DNA of 64,000 nt from Pseudomonas sp. B21_DOA (GTDB lineage Bacteria > Pseudomonadota > Gammaproteobacteria > Pseudomonadales > Pseudomonadaceae), in NCBI GenBank assembly GCA_030544685.1, contig CP086683.1, positions 186,001 to 250,000 on the forward strand, in the 5' to 3' direction. Positions within the stretch are counted from its first letter, which is position 1, and each line of letters opens with the position of its first letter. Positions 29,086-39,720 of the stretch are shown piece by piece. Below the pieces are notes generated by a model, which did not search any database, was not told the DNA's origin, and saw only the letters and a list, made by a program, of their open reading frames with translations. A program made the position numbers and the translations under genes.

Positions 29086-30431
29086 TGCAGTGCCTCGGCG
29101 AGCTTGCCGTGCAGGCCACCGAAGCCGCCGTTGCTCATGATCACCACGTGAGTACCGGGCTGCGCCTGGCTCTTCACGCGTTCGATGATGCCTTCCAGCG
29201 AATCGCTGACGATGGACGGCACGGTGCACAGGGCAGCGGTCGCGCCAAGGTCCCAGCCGAGGTTGGCCGGGGCATACCAGATCACCTGATCGGCATCGAC
29301 CACGCTGTCCGGCAGACCGTCACGGTGGGCGCCGAGCTTCATCGAATTGGAGCGCGGCTCGATGATCGCAATCAGTGGTGCGTCGCCGATGCGTTTGCGC
29401 AGGCCGTCGAGGGTGGTAGCGATGGCGGTCGGGTGATGAGCAAAGTCGTCGTAAATGGTGATGCCGCGCACTTCGGCGACTTTCTCCATACGCCGTTTGA
29501 CGTTCTTGAACGCGCTCAACCCAGCAATGCCCATCGACGGCACGACGCCAACGTGACGCGCTGCGGCCAGAGCGGCAAGGGCGTTGGCGACGTTGTGTTG
29601 ACCGGTCAATTCCCACTCGACGGTGCCTTGCGACACGCCTTCGAACATCACTTCGAACGCCGAACCGTCTTCGCTGAGCAGCTTGACCTGCCACTGACCG
29701 CCGGCGCCGGTGGTTTGCACCGGGGTCCAGCAGCCCATTTCAATCACGCGTTGCAAGGCCGGCTCGGTGGTCGGGTGGATGACCAGCCCTTCGCTCGGGA
29801 TGGTCCGCACCAAGTGGTGAAACTGACGTTCGATGGCCGGCAGATCGGGGAAGATGTCCGCATGATCGAACTCAAGGTTGTTGAGGATGGCGGTGCGCGG
29901 ACGGTAATGGACAAACTTCGAGCGTTTGTCGAAAAAGGCGCTGTCGTATTCGTCAGCCTCGATCACAAAAAACGGCGTACCGCCCAGGCGCGCCGATACC
30001 GAGAAATTTTGCGGCACGCCGCCGATGAGGAAACCCGGGCTCATGCCGGCATGTTCCAGCACCCAGGCGAGCATGCTGCTGGTGGTGGTCTTGCCGTGGG
30101 TGCCGGCAACGGCCAGTACCCAGCGACCTTGCAGCACATGGTCGGCCAGCCACTGCGGGCCGGAGACGTACGGCAGGCCTTTGTTCAGCACATATTCCAC
30201 CGCCGGGTTGCCACGGGACATGGCATTGCCGATCACCACCAGATCCGGCGCCGGATCGAGCTGTGCCGGGTCATAGCCCTGCGTCAGCTGAATGCCCTGG
30301 GCCTCGAGCTGCGTGCTCATCGGCGGATAGACGTTGGCGTCGGAGCCGGTGACGTGATGGCCCAGCTCTTTGGCCAATACGGCCATCGAGCCCATGAAAG
30401 TCCCGCAGATACCCAGAATATGAATGTGCAT
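29082..30431 (-). CDS. mpl: UDP-N-acetylmuramate:L-alanyl-gamma-D-glutamyl-meso-diaminopimelate ligase Mpl
   Basis: Recycles murein tripeptide onto UDP-MurNAc. 449 residues starting [14 protein letters not shown], chosen over an upstream in-frame start because this N-terminus is conserved. The Mur-ligase ATP loop is [13 protein letters not shown]. Other blocks are [30 protein letters not shown] and [11 protein letters not shown]. Followed by ubiX with a 4-bp overlap, a standard pseudomonad pair. Confidence 0.96.
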   Translation of the reverse strand: MHIHILGICGTFMGSMAVLAKELGHHVTGSDANVYPPMSTQLEAQGIQLTQGYDPAQLDPAPDLVVIGNAMSRGNPAVEYVLNKGLPYVSGPQWLADHVLQGRWVLAVAGTHGKTTTSSMLAWVLEHAGMSPGFLIGGVPQNFSVSARLGGTPFFVIEADEYDSAFFDKRSKFVHYRPRTAILNNLEFDHADIFPDLPAIERQFHHLVRTIPSEGLVIHPTTEPALQRVIEMGCWTPVQTTGAGGQWQVKLLSEDGSAFEVMFEGVSQGTVEWELTGQHNVANALAALAAARHVGVVPSMGIAGLSAFKNVKRRMEKVAEVRGITIYDDFAHHPTAIATTLDGLRKRIGDAPLIAIIEPRSNSMKLGAHRDGLPDSVVDADQVIWYAPANLGWDLGATAALCTVPSIVSDSLEGIIERVKSQAQPGTHVVIMSNGGFGGLHGKLAEALQ

Positions 30432-30512
30432 AGTCGACCTCGTAAAACATGGCCGCAGGTTAGCGTAGGGAGGGGGAAATGGCACTCTTTAGCTGAGGGG
30501 TGGGCCTGTTCG

Positions 30513-30625
30513 ACCTGATCGTTCCCACGCTCTGCGTGGGAACGCAGCACGGGACGCTCTGCGTCCCAAAGCGGACGCGGAGCGTCCGGGAGGCGTTACC
30601 ACGCGGAGCGTGGGAACGATCAGGT
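30513..30625. repeat. REP-type inverted repeat, GATCGTTCCCACGC family
   Basis: Outer arms ACCTGATCGTTCCCACGCTC and GAGCGTGGGAACGATCAGGT with nested short inverted repeats (GGACGCTCTGCGTCC, GGACGCGGAGCGTCC). The same family is at 34,373-34,487, so the two copies flank the regulator and exaC. It lies just after the stop codon of the regulator gene and may end its transcript. Confidence 0.9.
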
Positions 30626-30628
30626 CGG

Positions 30629-32539
30629 TCAGGCAGAGCGGGCAATACCGTGTTTGCGAAGCTTTCTATATAGCGTATTGCGACTGACCCCCAGTTGCTC
30701 TGCCGTACGACTCATATGCCACCGCGCCTGCTCCAGCGCGCCAAGCAATGCCAAGCGCTCGGCGTCATCCAATGGCTGCGCGGCAGTCTGCGCAGGCACA
30801 ACCGCCGGCCGCGCCTGCCGAATCATCACCGGCAAATCCTCAACGCCGACCCGCCCGCCATCACACAACGCCGCCAGCGTACGCAGGACATTGCGCATCT
30901 GCCGCACATTACCCGGCCAATTGAACGCCAGCAGCGCCTGTCGTGCCGGTTCGTCGATCAGAATCGTTTCGCCGCCAGCCTCCTCGGCCAACAGGAAATC
31001 CAGTAGCTGCGATTTATCACTGCGCTCACGCAACGCCGGCAGCGCCACTTCCAGCCCGTTCAAGCGGTAATACAGATCCTCGCGAAAACTGCCGTCCTCG
31101 ACCCGCTCGAGCAGATTGCGATGCGTCGCACTGATGATGCGCACGTCCACCGCTTGCGGTTCACCACCAATCGGCACCACTTGGCGATCTTCCAGCACTC
31201 GCAGCAAGCGCGTTTGCAACGCCAGTGGCATGTCGCCGATTTCGTCGAGGAACAAGGTGCCGCCATCGGCCTGTTGCAGCTTGCCGCGCATGCCGTCCTT
31301 GCGCGCGCCGGTGAAGCTGCCGCCGCGATAGCCGAACAGTTCGCTCTCGATCAGGCTTTCCGGAATGGCCGCGCAATTGAGTGCGACGAAGGCGTTACCG
31401 GAGCGCTGGCTGGCTTGGTGCACAGCCTTGGCGAACGCTTCCTTGCCCGAGCCGGTTTCGCCGTTGATCAACAACGGCACGTCGCGCTCGAACACGCGGA
31501 GGGCTTTGCGAAACTCCGCCTGCAACGCTTCATCGCCGAGGCAGATGCCGGACAGGCGTGGCGCTGGAGCAGCGATTGGCGCTGGAACAATGGCTGTCGG
31601 CTTGCGCGATTCGCCGCGCAACACGGCAAACAGATGTCGACCATCGCGGGTGCGCAGTGGCCAACTGGCACTGGCGTTGGCGCTCGCCCGCCCGAGCAGG
31701 TCATCCAGCGAACAATCGAAAAACGCTTCCACCGGTTTACCGAGCAAACCGCCGCGAATATGCCCGAGCAGGTTCAGGGCGCTCTGGTTGACTGCGCTGA
31801 TTCGCCCTTCGCCGTCAAACGCCAGCAGCCCTTCACTGAACAGGCCGACGGACTCGGCCTGCAGATGAAAACGCAGCAACCATTGATTATCAAAACAGCG
31901 CAGGAAGTAGCAGCTCTCGATCATCTTCGCCGACAGATTGACCAGCGCCATGGTGTGGAACTGGCTTTGCCGCGACACGTCCGGCCGCGCCGAGGACACG
32001 TCGAGTACCGCCAGCAATTCACCATGTGGATCGAACACCGGGCTCGCCGAGCAGGTCAGCCCGGTGTGGCGGCCGCGAAAGTGTTCGTCCTGGTGAATGG
32101 TCAGCGCCTGCCGCTCGACCAGGCAGGTACCGATGCCGTTGGTGCCTTCGCAGGCCTCGCTCCAGTCGGCGCCGAGCCAGAGACCGGCACGCTCGAAAAT
32201 CTTCCGTTCCGCCGGCGCGGTGACGCAATTGAGGATCACACCGCGCGCGTCGGTCAGCAGCACCGCGTGACCGGCACCGGAGAGTTGTTGATGCAGGCTG
32301 CTCATCTCGGTGCCGGCGATCTGCAGCACTTGTTGCAGACGTTCGCGGCTTTCCAGCACTCGGCCATGCTCGAGCACGGTCGGCGCCATGGTCACAGAAG
32401 GATCGAGGTGATAGTCCTCAAGGCAACGCAGCCACGAACGGGCGATCGATGGATCGGCGCCGGGGCCGTGCAGGTGCGGTTTGCCCTGGGTGACGGTGAG
32501 AACCTGACGGGCATGGCGACTCAAATGGTTGTCGTGCAT
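30629..32539 (-). CDS. eatR: Sigma-54-dependent activator of ethanolamine catabolism (EatR/AcoR type)
   Basis: 636 residues. N-terminal sensory region (GAF-like, about 60-300), a central AAA+ domain (about 330-560) and a C-terminal Fis-type helix-turn-helix (TAEQLGVSRNTLYRKL). Walker A reads GETGSGKE and Walker B LFLDEIGD. The sigma-54 contact loop reads GSFTGA instead of the usual GAFTGA, a conservative change. It is divergent from exaC-eat-eutBC, and a sigma-54 promoter is visible in front of exaC, so it very likely activates that operon. Naming follows the P. aeruginosa EatR locus; the effector is presumably ethanolamine. Confidence 0.88.
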   Translation of the reverse strand: MHDNHLSRHARQVLTVTQGKPHLHGPGADPSIARSWLRCLEDYHLDPSVTMAPTVLEHGRVLESRERLQQVLQIAGTEMSSLHQQLSGAGHAVLLTDARGVILNCVTAPAERKIFERAGLWLGADWSEACEGTNGIGTCLVERQALTIHQDEHFRGRHTGLTCSASPVFDPHGELLAVLDVSSARPDVSRQSQFHTMALVNLSAKMIESCYFLRCFDNQWLLRFHLQAESVGLFSEGLLAFDGEGRISAVNQSALNLLGHIRGGLLGKPVEAFFDCSLDDLLGRASANASASWPLRTRDGRHLFAVLRGESRKPTAIVPAPIAAPAPRLSGICLGDEALQAEFRKALRVFERDVPLLINGETGSGKEAFAKAVHQASQRSGNAFVALNCAAIPESLIESELFGYRGGSFTGARKDGMRGKLQQADGGTLFLDEIGDMPLALQTRLLRVLEDRQVVPIGGEPQAVDVRIISATHRNLLERVEDGSFREDLYYRLNGLEVALPALRERSDKSQLLDFLLAEEAGGETILIDEPARQALLAFNWPGNVRQMRNVLRTLAALCDGGRVGVEDLPVMIRQARPAVVPAQTAAQPLDDAERLALLGALEQARWHMSRTAEQLGVSRNTLYRKLRKHGIARSA

Positions 32540-32657
32540 TTCTTATTGTTCTCCCCGGGGCGCGATGGCCCAAAGCATGAGGTGACGCCCAGCATCCTCC
32601 AGCGGCTCCGGCAATGCAATGCTGGCAAGACCGTCCGGTCACGGGCTGTGTCGCAAG

Positions 32658-32686
32658 CGGTACAAACTGTCACCCGCGCTGTACCG
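32658..32686. promoter_or_regulatory. Candidate activator-binding inverted repeat upstream of exaC
   Basis: Exact inverted repeat CGGTACA ... TGTACCG with 15 bp between the arms, about 75-100 bp upstream of the sigma-54 promoter. That is the normal place for an enhancer bound by an AAA+ activator. EatR binding is inferred. Confidence 0.5.
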
Positions 32687-32760
32687 AATCCGTCACAGCG
32701 CCTCTCCGTTCGTCCGAGACAAACCGGCCAAGCCCTTGATTTGCCTGCGCTGCACGGCAG

Positions 32761-32776
32761 TGGCCCGGCCCTTGCT
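32761..32776 (+). promoter_or_regulatory. Sigma-54 promoter of exaC
   Basis: TGGCCCGGCCCTTGCT matches the consensus TGGCAC-N5-TTGCW, with GG and GC exactly 10 bp apart. It lies about 65 bp before the exaC ATG. The rest of the 302-bp region between the regulator and exaC shows no gene. It must also hold the regulator's own promoter. Confidence 0.8.
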
Positions 32777-32841
32777 CTACGCTTATAGCAAGCGCACTTG
32801 CGCGTTTCTCTAATAAGTACAAAGCCAAGGAGAACATCATC

Positions 32842-34361
32842 ATGCGTTACGCCCACCCCGGTACTGACGGCGCCAAAGTCTCGTTCAAGAGCAAGTACGG
32901 TAACTACATCGGCGGCGAGTTCGTCGCACCGGTCAAAGGTCAGTACTTCACTAACACCTCGCCGGTCAATGGCCAGCCAATTGCCGAATTCCCCGCTCCA
33001 CCGCCGAAGACATCGACAAGGCGCTGGACGCTGCCCACGCCGCCGCCGATGCGTGGGGCGCCACTTCCGTGCAGGCGCGTTCACTGATCCTGCTGAAAAT
33101 TGCCGACCGCATCGAAGAAAACCTCGAATTGCTGGCGATCACCGAAACCTGGGACAACGGCAAAGCCATCCGCGAAACCCTCAACGCCGACATCCCCTTG
33201 GCCGCTGACCATTTCCGTTATTTCGCCGGTTGCCTGCGCGCTCAGGAAGGCAGCGCTGCGGAAATCGACGGCAATACCGTGGCTTACCACATTCACGAAC
33301 CGCTGGGCGTGGTCGGCCAGATCATTCCGTGGAACTTCCCGCTGCTGATGGCTGCGTGGAAACTCGCGCCAGCGCTGGCCGCCGGTAACTGCGTGGTGCT
33401 CAAGCCTGCCGAGCAAACCCCGCTGGGCATCTGCGTGCTGATGGAGCTGATCGGCGACCTGCTGCCGCCGGGCGTGCTCAACGTCGTGCAGGGCTTCGGC
33501 AAAGAAGCCGGCGAGGCGCTAGCGACCAGCAAGCGCATCGCCAAAATTGCCTTCACCGGCTCGACCCCGGTCGGCTCGCACATCATGAAATGCGCAGCGG
33601 AAAACATCATTCCGTCGACCGTGGAACTGGGCGGCAAGTCGCCGAACATCTTCTTCGAAGACATCATGCAGGCCGAGCCGAGCTTCATCGAAAAGGCCGC
33701 CGAAGGTCTGGTGCTGGCGTTCTTCAATCAGGGCGAAGTGTGCACCTGCCCTTCCCGCGCGCTGGTGCAGGAATCGATCTATGACGAATTCATGCAGGCC
33801 GTGATGAAGAAAGTCAGCCAGATCAAACGTGGCGACCCACTGGACACCGACACCATGGTCGGCGCCCAGGCATCCGAGCAGCAATTTGACAAGATCCTCT
33901 CGTACCTGGAAATCGCCAAGGGCGAAGGCGCGGAACTGTTGACCGGCGGCAAGGTGGAAAAACTCGAGGGCAGCCTGGCCACTGGTTATTACATCCAGCC
34001 GACCCTGCTCAAGGGCACCAACAAGATGCGCGTGTTCCAGGAAGAAATCTTCGGCCCGGTGGTGAGCATCACCACCTTCAAGGACGAAGCCGAAGCCCTG
34101 GCGATTGCCAACGACACCGAGTTCGGTCTCGGCGCCGGACTGTGGACCCGCGACATCAACCGCGCCTACCGCATGGGCCGCGCAATCAAGGCTGGTCGGG
34201 TGTGGACCAACTGCTACCACCTCTATCCGGCGCATGCCGCATTCAGCGGTTACAAGAAGTCCGGCGTCGGGCGTGAAACCCACAAAATGATGCTCGACCA
34301 TTATCAGCAAACCAAGAACCTGCTGGTGAGCTACGACATCAATCCGTTGGGATTCTTCTGA
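32842..34361 (+). CDS. exaC: NAD-dependent acetaldehyde dehydrogenase ExaC (apparent frameshift)
   Basis: Oxidises acetaldehyde released from ethanolamine to acetate. 506 residues when corrected. The ATG at 32842 follows AAGGAGAACATCATC. Aldehyde-dehydrogenase marks: [31 protein letters not shown], the general-base Glu in ELGGKSPN and the catalytic Cys in [11 protein letters not shown]. The frame breaks at the C-run 32991-32994 (four present, five needed to read [14 protein letters not shown]). First gene of the ethanolamine operon, with the sigma-54 promoter directly upstream. Confidence 0.94.
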
Positions 34362-34372
34362 TCCTGCGATGC

Positions 34373-34487
34373 TGATCGTTCCCACGCTCCGCGTGGGAAC
34401 GCCTCAACGGACGCTCCGCGTTCGGTTTCGAAGGGACGCGGAGCGTCTAGGGCTGCATTCCCACGCAGAGCGTGGGAACGATCAGGT
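34373..34487. repeat. REP-type inverted repeat, GATCGTTCCCACGC family (second copy)
   Basis: Arms TGATCGTTCCCACGCTCCGC and CGTGGGAACGATCA with internal GGACGCTCCGC / GCGGAGCGTC. It lies between exaC and eat, so transcription of eat, eutB and eutC from the exaC promoter must read through it. Such elements often stabilise upstream mRNA. Confidence 0.9.
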
Positions 34488-34533
34488 TCCTGGCTGTAGC
34501 CGGGCCAATAAAACAATAAAAATGGTGAACCCT

Positions 34534-35984
34534 ATGCCAAGCGAATCCCCGGCCGGCGCTCCGGCGACCGGCTCCTCCGTCGACTTCGAAAAAGTCGGCA
34601 CCGATTACTTCCAACAACGCGAACTGAAAAAGGCGCCGCCGGCTGGGTCCTGCTGGTGGGCCTCGGCGTCGCTTATGTGATTTCCGGCGACTACGCCGGC
34701 TGGAACTTCGGCCTCGCCCAGGGTGGCTGGGGCGGCATGTTTCTCGCCACGCTGCTGATGGCGACGATGTACCTGTGCATGTGCTTTTCCCTGGCCGAAT
34801 TGTCCTCGATGATTCCCACCGCTGGCGGCGGCTACGGTTTCGCCCGCAGTGCGTTCGGGCCGTGGGGCGGGTTTCTTACCGGTACCGCAATCCTTATCGA
34901 ATACGCCATCGCCCCCGCTGCCATCGCGGTGTTCATCGGCGCCTATTGCGAGTCGCTGTTCGGCATTGGCGGGTGGATGATCTATCTGGCGTTCTACATC
35001 ATCTTCATCGCTATCCACATTTTCGGCGTCGGCGAAGCGCTCAAGCTGATGTTCATCATTACCGCTGTCGCCGCGCTGGCGCTGGGGGTGTTTCTGGTGG
35101 CGATGGTGCCGCACTTCGACGTCGCCAACCTGCTCGACATCCCGGTGACCACTGCGGTCGGTGCCAGTCCGTTTCTGCCGTTCGGCTATGTCGGCGTCTG
35201 GGCGGCGATTCCCTATGCGATCTGGTTTTTCCTCGCCGTCGAAGGCGTGCCGCTGGCGGCGGAAGAAACCAAAAACCCCAAGCGCGACCTGCCGCGCGGG
35301 CTGATCGGGGCGATGCTGGTGCTGCTGATGTTCGCACTGCTGATTCTGATCGTCGGCCCCGGCGGCGCCGGTGCGAATTCGCTGCTGACTTCGGGTAACC
35401 CGCTGGTCGAAGCACTGAGCAAGGCCTACGGTGGCTCGACGTGGATGGGCAGCTTCGTCAATCTCGTCGGTCTGGCCGGACTGATCGCCAGCTTCTTCTC
35501 GATCATCTACGCCTACTCGCGGCAGATCTTCGCGCTGTCGCGGGCCGGTTACCTGCCGCGCAAACTGTCGCAGACCAACAAGAGCAAGGCGCCGGTGCTG
35601 GCCCTGGTGATTCCCGGGATCATCGGCTTCGGTCTATCGCTGACTGGCCAAGGCGATCTGCTGATTCTGGTCGCGGTGTTCGGGGCTACCATTTCCTATG
35701 TGCTGATGATGGCCGCGCACATCACCCTGCGCATCCGTCGCCCCAAAATGGACCGGCCGTACCGCACGCCGGGCGGCATTTTCACCTCGGGTGTGGCGCT
35801 GGTACTGGCGTGCATTGCCGTGGTGGCGGGCTTCCTCGTCGATCCACGGGTGGTGATCGGCGCCGCGATCATCTATGGAGTGTTAATTGCTTACTTTGCT
35901 TTCTACAGTCGGCATCACTTGGTAGCAGGCACGCCGGAAGAGGAATTCGCGGCGATTCAAAAAGCTGAACAAGCCTTGCACTGA
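34534..35984 (+). CDS. eat: Ethanolamine permease Eat (apparent frameshift)
   Basis: APC-superfamily transporter with about 12 membrane helices. Corrected length is 483 residues from the ATG at 34534 (MPSESPAGAPATG); an in-frame ATG at 34522 is also possible. The family region SGDYAGWNFGLAQGGWGGM and the loop AEETKNPKRDLPRG identify it as an ethanolamine/amino-acid permease. The frame breaks at 34627-34633 (AAAAAGG; one more G, or A, is needed to give ELKKGAAGWVLLVG). It lies between exaC and eutB in the operon. Confidence 0.92.
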
Positions 35985-36036
35985 TTGTCGAAAACCACGG
36001 CGCAGACGCATTCTGCGCCGTCACGGAGAACGCTGA

Positions 36037-37431
36037 ATGGCCAGTTTTGCTCACACGGTCGGCGCGCAGACTTACCGCTTCGACAGCCTCAAAGATGTCA
36101 TGGCCAAGGCCAGCCCCGCCCGCTCGGGGGATTTTCTCGCCGAGATTGCCGCGCTCAACGACGGCGAACGGGTGGCCGCGCAAATGGCCCTGGCGGACAT
36201 CCCGCTCACCCACTTCCTGCAAGAAGCGCTGATTCCCTACGAAGCCGATGAAGTCACCCGGCTGATCATCGACACCCACGACAAACAAGCCTTCGCCGTG
36301 GTCAGCCACCTCACGGTCGGCGGCTTTCGCGACTGGCTGCTCAGTGATGCGGCGGACGAAACCAGCCTGCGCGCCCTCGCCCCCGGCCTGACCCCGGAAA
36401 TGGTCGCCGCCGTGTCGAAGATCATGCGTGTACAGGATCTGGTGCTGGTCGCGCAGAAAATCCGCGTGGTCACCCAATTTCGCGGCACCCTCGGTTTGCG
36501 CGGGCGCCTGTCGACCCGCCTGCAACCCAACCACCCGACCGATGAGCCGTCCGGCATTGCCGCGAGCATTCTCGACGGCCTGCTCTACGGCAACGGCGAT
36601 GCAATGATCGGGGTCAACCCGGCCACCGACAGCATCGCTTCGATCTGCGCGATGCTGGAGATGCTCGACGCGATCATCCAGCGCTACGACATTCCCACCC
36701 AGGCCTGCGTGCTGACCCACGTCACCACCTCGATCGAGGCGATCAACCGTGGCGTGCCGCTGGATCTGGTGTTTCAGTCGATTGCCGGCACTGAGGCAGC
36801 CAATGCCAGTTTCGGCATCAACCTCAACGTGTTGCAGGAAGGCTACGACGCCGGCCTCAGTCTCAAGCGCGGCACCCTCGGGCAGAACCTGATGTATTTC
36901 GAAACCGGTCAGGGCAGCGCGCTGTCGGCCAACGCCCACCACGGCGTCGATCAACAGACCTGCGAGACAAGGGCCTACGCCGTGGCGCGACATTTCAAGC
37001 CGTTCCTGGTGAACACCGTCGTAGGATTTATCGGCCCGGAATACCTCTACAACGGCAAACAGATCATCCGCGCCGGCCTCGAAGACCACTTCTGCGGCAA
37101 GCTGCTCGGCGTGCCGATGGGCTGCGACATCTGCTACACCAACCACGCCGAAGCCGATCAGGATGACATGGACACTCTGCTGACGTTGCTCGGCGTCGCC
37201 GGGATCAACTTCATCATGGGCATCCCCGGCTCCGACGACATCATGCTCAATTACCAGACCACTTCGTTTCACGACGCTTTGTACGCCCGCCAGACCCTGG
37301 GCCTGAAACCGGCGCCAGAGTTCGAGCAATGGCTGGCCAACATGGGCATCTTCACCCAGGCGGACGGCAAGGTTCGCTTCGGCAACAATCTGCCGCCGGC
37401 CTTCCGCCAGGCCTTGGCGCACTTGGGATGA
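36037..37431 (+). CDS. eutB: Ethanolamine ammonia-lyase large subunit EutB
   Basis: Catalytic subunit of the adenosylcobalamin-dependent lyase that splits ethanolamine into acetaldehyde and ammonia. 464 residues, typical length. Diagnostic blocks: [48 protein letters not shown] and [19 protein letters not shown]. It follows eat by 52 bp with GGAGAACGCTG before the ATG, and overlaps eutC (ATGA). No microcompartment shell genes are present, so ethanolamine is probably used as an aerobic carbon and nitrogen source. Confidence 0.97.
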   Translation: MASFAHTVGAQTYRFDSLKDVMAKASPARSGDFLAEIAALNDGERVAAQMALADIPLTHFLQEALIPYEADEVTRLIIDTHDKQAFAVVSHLTVGGFRDWLLSDAADETSLRALAPGLTPEMVAAVSKIMRVQDLVLVAQKIRVVTQFRGTLGLRGRLSTRLQPNHPTDEPSGIAASILDGLLYGNGDAMIGVNPATDSIASICAMLEMLDAIIQRYDIPTQACVLTHVTTSIEAINRGVPLDLVFQSIAGTEAANASFGINLNVLQEGYDAGLSLKRGTLGQNLMYFETGQGSALSANAHHGVDQQTCETRAYAVARHFKPFLVNTVVGFIGPEYLYNGKQIIRAGLEDHFCGKLLGVPMGCDICYTNHAEADQDDMDTLLTLLGVAGINFIMGIPGSDDIMLNYQTTSFHDALYARQTLGLKPAPEFEQWLANMGIFTQADGKVRFGNNLPPAFRQALAHLG

Positions 37432-38261
37432 GTCTTATGGAAAAACCACCGGTCGATCCGCAAAACCCCTGGCTGGAACTGCGCCGCCTGACGCCGGCAC
37501 GCATTGCCCTGGGCCGCACCGGCACCAGTCTGCCGACGCGGGCGCAGCTGGATTTTCAGTTTGCCCACGCCCAGGCCCGCGATGCCGTGCACCTGGCCTT
37601 CGATCACAGCGAAATCAGCGCACAACTGAGCGAGCGCGGGCGGGAAACCCTGGCACTGCAAAGCGCCGCGCCGGACCGACACACCTATCTGCAACGCCCG
37701 GACCTGGGGCGCAAACTCAGCGATGAGTCGGCGCAGACCTTGCGCGACTACGCCAGCGCCCACCCAGGCGGGGTCGACCTAGTGATGGTCGTCGCCGATG
37801 GCCTGTCGGCACTGGCAGTGCACCGCCACACCCTGCCATTCCTGACGCGCCTGGAAGAACAGATGAGCGGCGACGGCTGGTCCGTGGCGCCGGTGGTGCT
37901 GGTGGAACAGGGTCGCGTTGCCATCGGTGACGAGATCGGCCAGTTGCTCGGGGCGAAGATGGTGGTGATGCTGATCGGCGAGCGTCCGGGCCTGAGTTCG
38001 CCGGACAGCCTCGGGCTGTATTTCACCTATGCGCCAAAGGTCGGCCTGACCGACGCGTATCGCAACTGCATTTCCAATGTTCGGCTTGAAGGCTTGAGCT
38101 ATGGCATGGCGGCGCATCGCTTGCTGTATCTGATGCGCGAGGCCTGTCGGCGGCAGCTGTCGGGGGTCAATCTGAAGGATGAAGCTCAGTTGCACACATT
38201 GGAGGCCGACGACGCTGTCGACATGAAAGGCAACTTCCTGCTCGATCCACCCCCAGCCTGA
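37428..38261 (+). CDS. eutC: Ethanolamine ammonia-lyase small subunit EutC
   Basis: Partner of EutB; helps bind adenosylcobalamin. 277 residues from the ATG at 37428, which overlaps the eutB stop by 4 bp; an alternative ATG is at 37437 ([12 protein letters not shown]). Landmarks: [25 protein letters not shown] (split here by family as GRTG...LDFQ), [13 protein letters not shown], and the C-terminal [13 protein letters not shown]. The end of the ethanolamine operon; no clear terminator was seen in the 115 bp that follow. Confidence 0.96.
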   Translation: MSLMEKPPVDPQNPWLELRRLTPARIALGRTGTSLPTRAQLDFQFAHAQARDAVHLAFDHSEISAQLSERGRETLALQSAAPDRHTYLQRPDLGRKLSDESAQTLRDYASAHPGGVDLVMVVADGLSALAVHRHTLPFLTRLEEQMSGDGWSVAPVVLVEQGRVAIGDEIGQLLGAKMVVMLIGERPGLSSPDSLGLYFTYAPKVGLTDAYRNCISNVRLEGLSYGMAAHRLLYLMREACRRQLSGVNLKDEAQLHTLEADDAVDMKGNFLLDPPPA

Positions 38262-38376
38262 ACCGTTTCCGCATTGCCTTTCTGCGCTGCTTTCAGGCAG
38301 GATCGACGCACGGCCGCCCGGGTTTCCCATCGCCGTCAGAGCAGTTGAAGACAGCCACTTGAAGACGAGACCTATC

Positions 38377-38838
38377 ATGCGGATTATTCAAGCGACCCTC
38401 GAACATCTGGATTTGCTGACTCCTTTGTTCGTCAAATATCGCGAGTTCTACGGCTCCCTGCCTTACCCGGATTCCTCCCGCGCGTTCCTCGAAAAACGCC
38501 TGCGCCGCAAAGAGTCGGTGATCTATCTGGCCCTGGCCGACGATGACGACAAGAAACTCATGGGCTTCTGCCAGCTATATCCGAGCTTTTCGTCGCTGTC
38601 GCTCAAACGCGTGTGGATTCTCAACGATATCTACGTTGCTGAAGACGCGCGCCGGCAACTGGTCGCCGACAACCTGATCCGCACTGCGAAGAAAATGGCC
38701 AAGGAAACCCAGGCCGTGCGCATGCGCGTCTCGACCAGCGCGAACAACGAAGTGGCGCAGAAAACCTACGAATCGATCGGCTTCAAGGAAGACACCGAGT
38801 TCAAGAACTACGTACTGCCGATCAGCGACGAGCTCTGA
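38377..38838 (+). CDS. GNAT family N-acetyltransferase
   Basis: 153 residues starting MRIIQATLEHLD. The GNAT core is visible: GFCQLYPSFSSLSLKRVWILNDIYV (split around SLKR), then an acetyl-CoA loop shifted to EDARRQLVADNLI and a C-terminal strand AQKTYESIGFKEDTEF. The substrate is unknown. It stands alone after eutC. Confidence 0.88.
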   Translation: MRIIQATLEHLDLLTPLFVKYREFYGSLPYPDSSRAFLEKRLRRKESVIYLALADDDDKKLMGFCQLYPSFSSLSLKRVWILNDIYVAEDARRQLVADNLIRTAKKMAKETQAVRMRVSTSANNEVAQKTYESIGFKEDTEFKNYVLPISDEL

Positions 38839-38857
38839 CTCCAACGGCTTCGGTGAT

Positions 38858-38875
38858 GAGGGAGTTCGCTCCCTC
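38858..38875. terminator. Short perfect hairpin after the GNAT gene
   Basis: GAGGGAG-TTCG-CTCCCTC, 7-bp stem with a TTCG tetraloop, 20 bp after the stop. It is part of a half REP-like element (GATGAGGGAGTTCGCTCCC). No T-run. The 190 bp between it and dedA hold no gene. Confidence 0.55.
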
Positions 38876-39066
38876 GCCACGGCCGCCCCTTCCCTGACAA
38901 TTGCTCACTTCGCGACACTCCCCGCTACAAAACCGGCGCGCTTTTCAGCGGTCAGACCGTATAATCCCGATCTTTCCGGCTTGTAAGAAAAACTACACCC
39001 CGCTGTAGGCTTACACGAAGTCATCCGCACAGGCCTGCCGAGTCGGGCCGTCATACAGGTGCCCCC

Positions 39067-39716
39067 ATGGATTTCAACCCGCTCGACCTTATCCTGCATC
39101 TCGACGTGTACCTCGATTTGCTGGTGAACAACTATGGGCCATGGATTTACGCCATCCTGTTTCTGGTGATCTTCTGTGAAACCGGTCTGGTGGTGATGCC
39201 GTTCCTGCCGGGCGACTCGCTGCTGTTCATCGCGGGCGCGGTGGCGGCCGGCGGCGGCATGGATCCAGTGCTGCTCGGTGGCCTGCTGATGCTGGCGGCG
39301 ATCATGGGCGACAGCACCAATTACGTGATCGGACGCACGGCCGGGGAGAAGCTGTTCAGCAACCCGAACTCGAAAATCTTCCGTCGCGATTACCTGCAAA
39401 AACCCACGACTTCTATGACAAGCACGGCGGCAAGACCGTGACCATGGCGCGCTTCCTGCCGATCATCCGCACCTTCGCGCCGTTCGTTGCCGGTGTGGCG
39501 CGGATGCCGTACCCGCGTTTCTTCGGCTTCAGCGTGCTCGGCACCATCCTCTGGGTTGGCGGTCTGGTCACCCTGGGTTATTTCTTCGGCAACGTGCCGT
39601 TCATCAAGAAAAACCTCTCGCTGCTGGTGGTGGCAATCATCCTGCTGTCGCTGGTGCCGATGATCATCGGCGTGGTGCGCAGCCGTTTCGGCGGCACCAA
39701 AGTGCAATCGCACTGA
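39067..39716 (+). CDS. dedA: DedA family membrane protein (apparent frameshift)
   Basis: About 216 residues when corrected. DedA marks: [32 protein letters not shown] and the later [19 protein letters not shown] with the conserved Arg and FxPxxR-like motif. The two halves are in different frames. The A-run 39398-39402 has five bases where six give [14 protein letters not shown]. DedA proteins are needed for membrane homeostasis and undecaprenyl-phosphate or phospholipid flipping. It is 4 bp from mtfA, so cotranscription is likely. Confidence 0.92.
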
Positions 39717-39720
39717 TCCG

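Noticed and set aside
30513..34487. CRISPR array from the repeated GATCGTTCCCACGC blocks
   Set aside because: Only two copies almost 4 kb apart, each an internal palindrome, with no regular spacers. They are REP-type elements.
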